DNA of 64,000 nucleotides from JALYNX01 sp963746905 (lineage in GTDB: Bacteria; Actinomycetota; Acidimicrobiia; Spongiisociales; ZC4RG35). Positions within the stretch are counted from its first letter, which is position 1. The number at the start of each line of letters is the position of its first letter. Location of the stretch: positions 186,001 to 250,000 of the forward strand of contig CAVVCY010000002.1 of NCBI GenBank assembly GCA_963746905.1, written 5' to 3'. The translations under genes and the position numbers were made by a program. This document shows, in pieces, positions 1-7,295 of the stretch. The notes below the pieces were generated by a model. It ran no database searches. It was not told the origin of the DNA and saw nothing but the letters and a program-made list of their open reading frames with translations.

Positions 1-884
1 GAGCAGTGGCGGAGCGAATGAAATTCTCCGCCTGGGTCCTGTTCGTAGGCCTCTGGTCGATCTTCGTCTACCCGGTCGTTGCACATTGGGGCTTCGCTGC
101 GGATGGGTTGTTGTTTGCCTGGGGGGCCAGGGACTTCGCCGGTGGCCTCGTGGTCCACGTCAATGCCGGGATAGCCGCCCTCGCCCTCGTGTTCGCCCTC
201 GGCCCAAGGAAGGGCTTCAAGGAAGAGGCGATGCGCCCTCACTCCCTTCCATTGACACTCCTCGGAACCGGGATTCTCTGGTTCGGATGGTTTGGATTCA
301 ATGCGGGCTCAGCACTGGCGGCTGACGCCAACGCCATAACCGCCTTCACCACGACGCAGATCGCGGCATCGGTTGCGGCGCTGGGCTGGGTGGTCGCGGA
401 ATGGTGGAAGACCGGAAAGCCGACGACGTTGGGAGCTGCTTCCGGTGCGGTGGCCGGCCTGGTCGCCATCACACCATGTGCCGGATTCGTGAGTCCATTG
501 GCTTCGATAGCGATCGGCCTCATCGCTGGAGTCGTCTGCTTCTGGGCCGTCAGCCTTAAGTTCCGTTTCAACTATGACGACTCGCTCGACGTCGTGGGGA
601 TCCACCTCGTGGGCGGTATCGCCGGCTCACTCCTGTTGGGAGTATTCGCATCCACAGCCGTGAACGAGGCGGTGGGGTTGGACGGCCTGGTCTTCGGAGG
701 GACCACACTGATTCTCAAGCAACTCGGGGCCCTGGCGGTGGTCTTGGTGTACGGATTCGTGGCTTCATATCTCCTGGCCCGTCTCACCAAGGCGATAACC
801 GGGCTCCGTGCCGACGAGAAGGCGGAGATCGACGGGCTCGACATCTCGCTGCACGAAGAACGTGCCTACGTGCTGACAGACTGA
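1..884 (+). CDS. amt: Ammonium transporter Amt (5' end cut by window)
   Basis: Integral membrane channel for ammonium/ammonia uptake. The frame is open from the window edge, so the N-terminal part is missing; the visible 293 or so residues are the C-terminal two thirds of an Amt/MEP protein. They begin with the family segment AERMKFSAWVLF and contain HVNAGIAALA and WFGWFGFNAGSALAAD, which carry conserved pore residues, followed by repeated hydrophobic helices and a polar cytoplasmic tail. The tail is where GlnB-type PII proteins bind in this family. glnB follows after 10 bases, the standard amt-glnB-glnD order of actinobacteria, so ammonium uptake is probably gated by PII. Expected full length is about 400-450 residues. 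Confidence 0.95.
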   Translation, partial: AVAERMKFSAWVLFVGLWSIFVYPVVAHWGFAADGLLFAWGARDFAGGLVVHVNAGIAALALVFALGPRKGFKEEAMRPHSLPLTLLGTGILWFGWFGFNAGSALAADANAITAFTTTQIAASVAALGWVVAEWWKTGKPTTLGAASGAVAGLVAITPCAGFVSPLASIAIGLIAGVVCFWAVSLKFRFNYDDSLDVVGIHLVGGIAGSLLLGVFASTAVNEAVGLDGLVFGGTTLILKQLGALAVVLVYGFVASYLLARLTKAITGLRADEKAEIDGLDISLHEERAYVLTD

Positions 885-894
885 GGAAAGAAAC

Positions 895-1233
895 ATGAAG
901 CTGATCATCGCCTATATCAAACCCTTCAAACTCGACGAGGTGAAAGAGTCCCTGCGGTCCATCGGGGTGACCGGGATGTCCGTTGGAGAAGTGCGTGGCT
1001 TTGGCCGTCAAGCGGGCCAGACCGAGGTCTACCGAGGTGCGGAATACCAGGTCGACTTCGTACCGAAGGTCCGGATCGAGGTGGCAGTCGACGATGGAGC
1101 CGCCTCCCGAGTGGTGGAGGCCATCGAATCTGCGGCTCGAACCGGGGAAATCGGTGACGGCAAAATTCTCGTCTTGGCCGTTGAGGAAGTAGCCAGGATC
1201 CGAACTGGTGAGAGAGGTGCTGACGCTTTGTGA
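895..1233 (+). CDS. glnB: Nitrogen regulatory protein P-II
   Basis: 112-residue PII signal protein, normal length for the family. It senses 2-oxoglutarate and ATP/ADP and controls Amt and nitrogen enzymes. The T-loop tyrosine that is uridylylated (or adenylylated in actinobacteria) is present as Y51 in RGAEYQVDF, and the C-terminal signature TGEIGDGKILV is intact. It lies between amt and glnD; its TGA stop overlaps the GTG start of glnD by four bases (GTGA), so the two are probably translationally coupled. Whether it should be called glnB or glnK cannot be decided from sequence; amt linkage favours the GlnK role. Confidence 0.96.
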   Translation: MKLIIAYIKPFKLDEVKESLRSIGVTGMSVGEVRGFGRQAGQTEVYRGAEYQVDFVPKVRIEVAVDDGAASRVVEAIESAARTGEIGDGKILVLAVEEVARIRTGERGADAL

Positions 1234-3548
1234 CGGCTAAGGATCGTTTGCGGGAGCTGAGGGCGTCGTGGTCAGGCCCACAAGCTCCCGGCGATCCGGC
1301 CGATCTGCCCCGGGCTCTCACCGAGGCTGTCGACGCTTTGATCGTCGAAGTCGCCGAAGGCCTGGATTCGTCGGGTTGGGCTGTTGTGGCCACTGGGGGC
1401 TACGGGCGGTCCGAGATGTGCCTCCAGTCCGACATCGACATCATGATTCTCGGGCACCCCGCACCCGAGGTGGTGCGCCAGATGTTCTATCCGCTGTGGG
1501 ATACCGGGATGAAGGTCGGTCATTCGGTTCGTTCGCTCAAGGAAGCGATCGCCGGGGCTACGGAGAGTATGGAGACCCTCTGCTCGTTGTTCAGTGCCCG
1601 GTTGGTCCTCGGTGACGCGGAGCACCTCGAGAGGCTCGAGGGCCAGATTGCCCTGCTTCTGCGTCGACAACGAGCCTTTGTCGACATGCTTGGTGTCGAG
1701 GAGCTGCGGGTTCGAGATCGCGAGCCTTTCTTCCTTCAGGAAATGGATCTGAAGACCGGTCGTGGTGGGTTGCGGTCGGTACACCGACTGGATTGGGTGC
1801 GGAGACGGAACGAGTTGGTTGGTGAAGCATCCGGACCTGACCAGTTCGTAGATCAGCGACGAGTGCTTCTCAAGGTCCGCAATGCCCTGCACGCGACCCA
1901 GGGGAGAGGTGCTGAACGTCTCGCCATGGACCTTCGGGGGACGGTCGCTGCCTGGCTGGGGGAGGACCACTTCACCATGTGCGGCGAGGTCTACGAAGCT
2001 GCCCGACTGGTCGATGACGGTGTCATGGAGATATGGCCCCCCGGTCAGACAGTTGACTTCGACCCGGTCGCCAGGGCAGGCCGCCACCTGGTGTCGGCGG
2101 TTCGCAAGCGGAGGCAGGAAGCCGCTCCAACTGCGACAACACCGCTTCCTTGGGCCGTGACGCACTTGGACCGCCCAGGGCCGAGAACCCATTCAATTGC
2201 GGGTCCAGTCAACGCTGCCTGGGCCTCCGAAGATCGTGCCGCCCTGATCGATCTTCTCCGAGCGGGGCGAAGCGGTTGGGACGCCTATCGACAGATACAA
2301 GATTGGGGCCGCATTGCTCTGCCTGAATTGACCGCTGTCACTTCATTGCCGCAGACGGCCCCGTTCCACAGCTATCCGGTTGATTCGCACCTGTGGCGCA
2401 CGGTCGATGAGGTGGTTCTTCTAACCGGTGGCGCGAACGATTGGTGTGTCGAGCGCGCCGACGACCTCGGAGCGTTGGACGAACTTCTCCTCGCCGCGTT
2501 CCTCCATGACATCGGGAAGGGGAGATCGGGTGACCACGCCACGATCGGCGCCTCTTTGGCCCGCGATTTGCTGAGCCGCGTTGGATACGCCAGTCGGACG
2601 GTCGATCTTGTGTCGAGCGCCGTTGAGCTTCATCTTCTGCTGCCCGGTGTGGCCACCCGTCAGGACCTGGATGACCCCGCTGTCATCAAGGCGACGGCTG
2701 AGCGGATTGGAGGCCCGGAGCTTCTTTCGATTCTGGCCGTGCTCACCGTGGCCGACGCACGAGCCACGGGGCCTTTGGTTTGGTCGGATTGGACCGAATC
2801 CCTGGTCCGCACCCTGGTCGCCCGGCTCGCAGTCGAAATGGAGGGAGGACCGTTCGAGGTCATCGACAGCTTGTTGGAGCCGGCTTTGGCTGAGCATGTG
2901 GACTCGATGGCCCCCGGCTATCTGCAGCGTTTCGGACCTGGGATGTCGCGTATCCATCTCGATCTGGCCACCCCTCCTCCAGGCGTTCATGAGGCGCGGC
3001 TGAACGTGTCGGGCGACGGCCTGATCCCCACCGTCGTTGTCGTCGCCCGAGATCGCCCAGGTCTACTGGCGACGGTGGCAGGGGTCTTCTCGCTACATGG
3101 TTTGAACGTCCTCGAGGCCCGAATCGCAACCCGAGCGGACGGCGTCGCCATCGATACGTTCCGGGTCGAGGACGCATTGGGCTCGCTCCGGATAGTCCCC
3201 GCCGATTGGGAGCAGATCGGTCAGGACCTCAGGGAGGTGCTCGCTGGAAGTCTCGATGTGTCCGCCCGCCTGGTTGCCAAGGCCGCCGCCTATGTAACGC
3301 CTTCGGTCGAATCGAGAGTCACTATCGAAGTCGATTCCGAGCTGTGGAAGGTCACGGTTAGAGGGCCGGACCGTGTGGGCTTGCTTCATGACCTGGCCAA
3401 GGAGCTGACTGAGGCCGGGGTCGGGATAGCAATGGCCAAAGTCACGACTCGTGGCAATCAGGTTGTCGACGTCTTCTCGGTATCTCCGGGCCCGGTGAGC
3501 CCTGAGGCTCTGGTGGATCGGTTGGCGTCAGTTGTCGAAGGGCGATGA
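1230..3548 (+). CDS. glnD: PII uridylyl/adenylyltransferase and removing enzyme GlnD
   Basis: 772-residue bifunctional enzyme that modifies and demodifies PII according to nitrogen status. Domains in order: nucleotidyltransferase with GG at residues 56-57 and the two metal-binding aspartates D68 and D70 in SDIDI; a central GlnD region; an HD phosphohydrolase domain with HDIGKGRSGDH near residue 425; and two C-terminal ACT glutamine-sensing domains (about 600-680 and 703-770, each with a DRPGLL or DRVGLL motif). It is shorter than the roughly 890 residues of the E. coli protein, as is usual in actinobacteria. The GTG start overlaps glnB by four bases. Confidence 0.95.
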   Translation: MTAKDRLRELRASWSGPQAPGDPADLPRALTEAVDALIVEVAEGLDSSGWAVVATGGYGRSEMCLQSDIDIMILGHPAPEVVRQMFYPLWDTGMKVGHSVRSLKEAIAGATESMETLCSLFSARLVLGDAEHLERLEGQIALLLRRQRAFVDMLGVEELRVRDREPFFLQEMDLKTGRGGLRSVHRLDWVRRRNELVGEASGPDQFVDQRRVLLKVRNALHATQGRGAERLAMDLRGTVAAWLGEDHFTMCGEVYEAARLVDDGVMEIWPPGQTVDFDPVARAGRHLVSAVRKRRQEAAPTATTPLPWAVTHLDRPGPRTHSIAGPVNAAWASEDRAALIDLLRAGRSGWDAYRQIQDWGRIALPELTAVTSLPQTAPFHSYPVDSHLWRTVDEVVLLTGGANDWCVERADDLGALDELLLAAFLHDIGKGRSGDHATIGASLARDLLSRVGYASRTVDLVSSAVELHLLLPGVATRQDLDDPAVIKATAERIGGPELLSILAVLTVADARATGPLVWSDWTESLVRTLVARLAVEMEGGPFEVIDSLLEPALAEHVDSMAPGYLQRFGPGMSRIHLDLATPPPGVHEARLNVSGDGLIPTVVVVARDRPGLLATVAGVFSLHGLNVLEARIATRADGVAIDTFRVEDALGSLRIVPADWEQIGQDLREVLAGSLDVSARLVAKAAAYVTPSVESRVTIEVDSELWKVTVRGPDRVGLLHDLAKELTEAGVGIAMAKVTTRGNQVVDVFSVSPGPVSPEALVDRLASVVEGR

Positions 3549-3555
3549 CCTGTCT

Positions 3556-3978
3556 TCAAGGCTCGGATCGGACAGCGCCGAGCTCGTCGAGCAGTGCTCG
3601 GACTCGACGTTCGATTTCGTCGCGGATAGCCCTCACCTGATCGAGTGTCCTGCCCGATGGGTCTTCGAGCTCCCAGTCGAGGTACCTCTTGCCCGGGTAG
3701 AACGGGCAGACGTCGCCACAACCCATCGTGACCACCACGTCTGCGGCCCGCACCTCGGCATCGACCCAGAGGTGAGGTGTCTCGCTACTGATGTCGATCC
3801 CCACTTCGGCCATTGCGGCAATCACCGCAGGATTGAGGGAGCCGGCAGGCTCCGAACCACCGGAGAACACATCGACCTGAGTGCCAGCCAGATGTCGCAT
3901 CAGCCCGGCGGCCATCTGTGAGCGTCCGGCGTTGTGGACGCACATGAAGAGAACGCTGGGGTGAGGGTTTTGGTCCAC
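3556..3978 (-). CDS. arsC: Arsenate reductase / low-molecular-weight tyrosine phosphatase family
   Basis: The start is taken as GTG at 3978, giving 140 residues, the usual family length; the frame stays open further upstream but that extension has no family resemblance. The phosphate-binding loop CX5R is C13-VHNAG-R19 followed by SQMA, and two further cysteines occur in TMGCGDVC, as expected for the redox relay of thioredoxin- or mycothiol-linked arsenate reductases. The DP motif (LEDPSG) supplies the catalytic acid. It would reduce arsenate to arsenite. No arsenite efflux gene lies next to it, so a phosphatase role is not excluded. Convergent with glnD, with an 7-base gap. Confidence 0.85.
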   Translation of the reverse strand: MDQNPHPSVLFMCVHNAGRSQMAAGLMRHLAGTQVDVFSGGSEPAGSLNPAVIAAMAEVGIDISSETPHLWVDAEVRAADVVVTMGCGDVCPFYPGKRYLDWELEDPSGRTLDQVRAIRDEIERRVRALLDELGAVRSEP

Positions 3979-4135
3979 GGGTGAGAAGTCTATGGCTGGA
4001 TCCGATGACAGGGTGTGCGCAAGGCGGCTCGCGTGCGGAGCTCGGATCCCGGATGTGCGGGTGGGCCAGACGATCGGAGCTTGTCCCGCGGTAGCGTGGT
4101 TGCCGCGCACTTGCGGTGAGAGGAGAGGACATTCC

Positions 4136-4966
4136 ATGCGGACCCGACGGGGAGCGATTTACTTGCGGCGTGGTCGACCTGTGGTTGTTCTGGCGGCGAT
4201 CGCGACGCTCGCGATCGCGGCGTGTGGCGACGGCCCAAGCGGTGTGCAGGACACCGTATCGAGTCCGGCGTCGACCCCAACGACGGCCTCATCGGGTGGG
4301 CTGGAGCCACGGCCGGGATTGCCGCCGCTTGTGGACGGTGAGGCAGCGGCGTGCATTCCGCTATGTGCCAGCGGTTGGACCGGCGACAGCGAACTTCCCG
4401 CCGCGGCGTACCAGACCCTTTGGTTCTTCAACGGAGCGATGACCATCGACCTTGACACCCCCTGGGCGCTCTGGGAGGACAGCACGGGTGAGTTCTCGCT
4501 GGGGCGGGTCGAGGACCCCGACTATCGGCTCGTGTTCTGGCTCGACGTCTACCCAGTCGTGGCTGGAACGCGGGTCGAAGGGATACCCAACACCGCAACC
4601 GACTTGCTCACATGGCTACGGTCCGACCCGGGCCTCGTCGTCTCCGCTGCGATCGAGTCGACCATAGGTGCGATCCCCGCCACCGCCGTCGACGTGGCGA
4701 TCTCCGAGGCAGCCGTGAACGACGACCCGGGCTGTCCGGCCGCGGTCTGCCACAACTTCCTGGGCTTTCCGCAGTGGAGCGAGGCATTCGGCATCGCGGG
4801 CGACGATCCCTACCGGCTCTGGTTTGCCGACGTCAGTTACAGCGGCACAGACCACGTCCTCGTCGCTGCCCTCGAGTCTCGAGACTCTGGCCACTTAGCT
4901 GAGTTCTTGCCGGACGCCGAGGAAGTCATGGCTACGGCCACCTTCCCGGCCCGACCAGCCACCTGA
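4136..4966 (+). CDS. Hypothetical secreted lipoprotein
   Basis: 276-residue protein of unknown function. ATG at 4136 is preceded by a good AGGAG at about 4120-4126, and starts a typical lipoprotein signal: basic N-terminus (RTRR, RRGR), hydrophobic core, lipobox IAAC with the lipidated cysteine at residue 30. A Ser/Thr/Pro-rich linker follows (about residues 40-60). The mature part has paired cysteines (CIPLCASG and CPAAVC) that could form disulfides outside the membrane. No catalytic motif recognised. The gene stands alone between arsC and the tRNA-Pro repeat. Confidence 0.75.
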   Translation: MRTRRGAIYLRRGRPVVVLAAIATLAIAACGDGPSGVQDTVSSPASTPTTASSGGLEPRPGLPPLVDGEAAACIPLCASGWTGDSELPAAAYQTLWFFNGAMTIDLDTPWALWEDSTGEFSLGRVEDPDYRLVFWLDVYPVVAGTRVEGIPNTATDLLTWLRSDPGLVVSAAIESTIGAIPATAVDVAISEAAVNDDPGCPAAVCHNFLGFPQWSEAFGIAGDDPYRLWFADVSYSGTDHVLVAALESRDSGHLAEFLPDAEEVMATATFPARPAT

Positions 4967-5101
4967 GATGGGGCGAAGATTCTCGGGTGGCGGCCCCTGT
5001 TTCCGGCTTGATCTGATGCCGGTTGTGAGGATCCCTCCGAAACGATCACCCCTCGAAAGGCATCGGGGAGTGATTTCCGTTGTGTTCCAACGTGCTTCAG
5101 T

Positions 5102-5140
5102 GTCGGGCTGGCGGGATTTGAACCCACGACCCCTTGGCCC
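5102..5140. repeat. Distal copy of the tRNA-Pro 3' end (att-like repeat)
   Basis: A 39-bp sequence identical to 7130-7168, i.e. the 3' half of tRNA-Pro(GGG) from the anticodon loop to the discriminator base plus one flanking base. The 5' half of the tRNA is absent here, so it cannot be a functional tRNA. This is the layout left when a tyrosine-integrase element inserts into the 3' end of a tRNA gene. Confidence 0.85.
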
Positions 5141-5299
5141 TCGTCCAGGGATAGCCGTCCCGGCTGGTTACGGCGAGTTGCGTTCTGTTCGGCTTTCGGG
5201 CCTTTGAGCAGGGGTTTCATCCCTACGTCGTCTCGTCTTGTACGTTCTTGATTCGTCTGGTTTCAAGGGTGTTAGTGGACGGATAGTGGACGCGGGACT

Positions 5300-5509
5300 T
5301 CAGTCGTGGAGGATGCCGTCGGGTATAGGGCCGGCGTGACGGTGTCCGGTGCCGGTCAGTTCGCCGGACTCCATGACCCAACCCCACGTGCGGGCTTCCA
5401 GCCATTCGGGTGTGCGTCGAAGCCGGTTCATGTCCTCGTCGGGGAGCGGCCACCGGGTGAGGTGGTGGAGGAGGATCGCCATCCGGTCGGTGACTTCGAC
5501 GCATGACAT
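5300..5509 (-). CDS. Short hypothetical protein inside the tRNA-Pro element
   Basis: 69-residue frame starting MSCVEVTDRMAILLHHL. The composition looks protein-like (amphipathic helix, W-rich segment TPEWLEARTWGWVMESGELTGTG) but no family is recognised. A competing longer frame overlaps on the same strand and looks like a shadow because it is Pro/His/Arg-rich. It sits next to the distal repeat, where element genes are expected. Could be non-coding. Confidence 0.35.
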   Translation of the reverse strand: MSCVEVTDRMAILLHHLTRWPLPDEDMNRLRRTPEWLEARTWGWVMESGELTGTGHRHAGPIPDGILHD

Positions 5510-5736
5510 TGTGCGAGTGTGTCGGCCGTCTGTGACAGATCTTCATGGGGCGCGAGACCCTTCATCCATGACTAGGTTCGGGAGCGCGGGCCGCTTGTCC
5601 CCCACTAGGGGCCCGCTTGAAACGGATCGCGAGCCCCAAACGACATAGACCCCTCATTGTCGCAACCCCAATTTGGGGCTCCGGTCCGCGGTTCGGCTCG
5701 GGTTGGTGTCGTGGCAGCAAAGGGAGGTAGACGATC

Positions 5737-6123
5737 TTGTTAACGGATTTCAGGGTGTATGCGGTTTTGCCGTCGGCGGATCTCGCTAGGTCGCGGTCTT
5801 GGTATGAGGAGAAGACCGGAGTGTCTCCGGCTAAGGAGGACCCGGGTGGTCTGTGGTACGAATGTGCTGATGGGACCTGGTTTGTGATCACTCCCAGTGC
5901 TTTTGCTGGCACCGCCCTGAACACGGCTGCAAGCTTTCAAGTCACGGACCTGGAGGATGTGATGGCCCGCTATCGCTCACAGGGTGTCGTGTTCGAGGAG
6001 TACGACCTGCCGGACTTCAAGACAGTCAATGGCCTATTCGCGATGGGACCGTACAGCGCGGCATGGTTCAAAGATCCCGACGGCAACATCATCGAACTTT
6101 CTGAAGTCAAAACAGCGATGTAG
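5737..6123 (+). CDS. VOC-family (glyoxalase/bleomycin-resistance fold) protein
   Basis: 128-residue single-domain vicinal-oxygen-chelate protein. The TTG start at 5737 is chosen because AGGGAGGT lies 7-8 bases upstream. It shows the family pattern: N-terminal strand FRVYAVLPSADLARSRSWYEEKTG, central substrate strand, and the C-terminal signature WFKDPDGNIIELSEV with the metal-ligand glutamate. Such proteins are usually metal-dependent lyases, dioxygenases or drug-binding proteins; the substrate cannot be inferred. It is carried within the tRNA-Pro bounded region, so it may be a passenger gene. Confidence 0.85.
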   Translation: MLTDFRVYAVLPSADLARSRSWYEEKTGVSPAKEDPGGLWYECADGTWFVITPSAFAGTALNTAASFQVTDLEDVMARYRSQGVVFEEYDLPDFKTVNGLFAMGPYSAAWFKDPDGNIIELSEVKTAM

Positions 6124-6150
6124 GGGGTTCGCCTGGACCCGAGCCCGGCT

Positions 6151-6606
6151 TTAGACCGGCTGTTGTTCGAGGATTGTTTTCAGTTTGTCCAATTCGAGTT
6201 GTTCGCCCTTGCTGACCTCGCCGCGGACCATAGGCTCGAGAATCCGCCGCCAACCTGTCAATTTGATCTGGCCGTGGGTGGTGATTCGAGTTGAGGTAGG
6301 ACTGATCGGCTCCACGGAGTATGTGGCGTCCCACAGAATCCATGCGGGAGGGACTGTGCTGTAGCTCCAGGTCCGATCCGGCTCCCATTCGGTCGTGTCG
6401 TAATCGACGGTGGCTCGCATGGGTCCCTTGCCCATGGTGATCCTGAGCCGGGTGCCCAGACCGACCGGATCATCGGTCAACTTCGAAATGTCAGACACGT
6501 CCGACCATTCGGGAAGATTCTCCCAGGCTGCGGCGTAGGCGAACACCTGACCCACCGGGCGTTCGATGATTGCTTCACCCTCGTACGAGATCACTGCACC
6601 TCCCAT
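6151..6606 (-). CDS. SRPBCC-family (polyketide cyclase/START-like) protein
   Basis: 151-residue helix-grip protein. The opening EGEAIIERPVGQVFAYAAAWENLPEWS is the standard SRPBCC start, with later strands GTRLRITMG and STRITTHGQIKLTGW and a C-terminal long helix (SKGEQLELDKLKTILEQQ). Family members bind hydrophobic ligands; many are of unknown role. Convergent with the VOC gene and inside the tRNA-Pro element. Confidence 0.8.
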   Translation of the reverse strand: MGGAVISYEGEAIIERPVGQVFAYAAAWENLPEWSDVSDISKLTDDPVGLGTRLRITMGKGPMRATVDYDTTEWEPDRTWSYSTVPPAWILWDATYSVEPISPTSTRITTHGQIKLTGWRRILEPMVRGEVSKGEQLELDKLKTILEQQPV

Positions 6607-6763
6607 CGATTACGGAAGGCACGATACATCGGCGGACCCACTCAAAGCCTTGGACGCGAAGAGTACGTTTCGGATACGGGCCGACGCGACAACGTCCGGT
6701 CAAGAACGGTCGAAGCCCTCATCGACGGATCACAATCCTCAGTGGGGGCTTCGGTCGTTTCAC

Positions 6764-7048
6764 TCATAGTGGGTGGTCGCAGCCGCGGCGGACCATGCCG
6801 GGCAGTTTCGCGGCGTAGGCGGGTGGGCTGATCCGTCGTCCCACCGGAAAGCCAGCAGCTCGTTTCTCCGGTTTCTTGCCGCTGAGTTTGTCGAGGGCTC
6901 GCATTGTCTTCTCGACGCGGGCCAGCTGTTCGGGAGTGGGGCCGGCTCCCCGCCCCACCTCGACGGAGGTCTGCGTGTACTGCGGGCTGGTGCAGACGCT
7001 CACGTCGAATAGAGCGCCGACCACTTCGATTAGTCGGCCGCCAGACAT
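6764..7048 (-). CDS. Hypothetical protein next to tRNA-Pro
   Basis: 94 residues from ATG at 7048 (MSGGRLIEVV...). The frame is open upstream through the tRNA gene, so the start is a choice. The middle part (PTPEQLARVEKTMRALDKLSG) could form an amphipathic helix; the C-terminus is basic. No family recognised. It occupies the place where an integrase would normally lie (just downstream of the tRNA 3' end) but has no Arg-His-Arg-Tyr recombinase motifs, so it may be a remnant. Confidence 0.35.
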   Translation of the reverse strand: MSGGRLIEVVGALFDVSVCTSPQYTQTSVEVGRGAGPTPEQLARVEKTMRALDKLSGKKPEKRAAGFPVGRRISPPAYAAKLPGMVRRGCDHPL

Positions 7049-7129
7049 ACATGCCTGATTGATAGGCGCCGCATAGGCGCCGCGGACTTCACCACCGTGG
7101 CGAAGTTCCACAAAACCGCAGGTCAACTC

Positions 7130-7168
7130 GTCGGGCTGGCGGGATTTGAACCCACGACCCCTTGGCCC
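7130..7168. repeat. Proximal copy of the 39-bp att-like repeat
   Basis: This copy lies within intact tRNA-Pro and matches 5102-5140 base for base. Identity stops at the anticodon loop on one side and one base past the tRNA 3' end on the other, the usual extent of an attB core. Confidence 0.85.
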
Positions 7169-7204
7169 CCAGCCAAGTGCGCTACCAAACTGCGCCACAG
7201 CCCG
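7131..7204 (-). tRNA. tRNA-Pro(GGG)
   Basis: 74-nt cloverleaf read on the minus strand. The acceptor stem CGGGCTG pairs with CAGCCCG with discriminator A; the D-arm has TGGCGCAGTTTGGTAGCGCA; the anticodon stem CTTGG/CCAAG encloses loop CTGGGGG with anticodon GGG (proline); the T-arm has GTGGGTTCAAATCCC. CCA is not encoded. The 3' half is duplicated at 5102-5140. Confidence 0.95.
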
Positions 7205-7295
7205 GAAACCGTGATGGTAACCGGTCACCACAGGTTGACATCAGCGTTAAGGCGCCCTCCAGACATGCCGATTGTCTATGTCGGGAGGTCAATCT

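Larger units (their letters stand above)
5102..7168. mobile_element. Putative remnant of an integrated element in tRNA-Pro
   Basis: A 2.0 kb region bounded by exact 39-bp direct repeats, one inside intact tRNA-Pro and one a partial copy. No integrase, excisionase or replication gene is recognisable. The interior holds a short hypothetical ORF, a VOC protein, an SRPBCC protein and an ORF that begins near the tRNA. The closely spaced 9-bp repeat TAGTGGACG at 5273-5281 and 5284-5292 could be old integrase arm sites (inference). The region interrupts an otherwise housekeeping stretch. Best reading: a decayed integrative element, or passenger genes left after internal deletion. Confidence 0.6.

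Noticed and set aside
6..884. Complete amt gene starting at base 6
   Set aside because: The frame is open to the window edge and the protein lacks the family's N-terminal third, so it is a truncated view rather than a short gene.
5102..5140. Second tRNA-Pro gene
   Set aside because: Only the 3' half is present; no D-arm or acceptor 5' strand.
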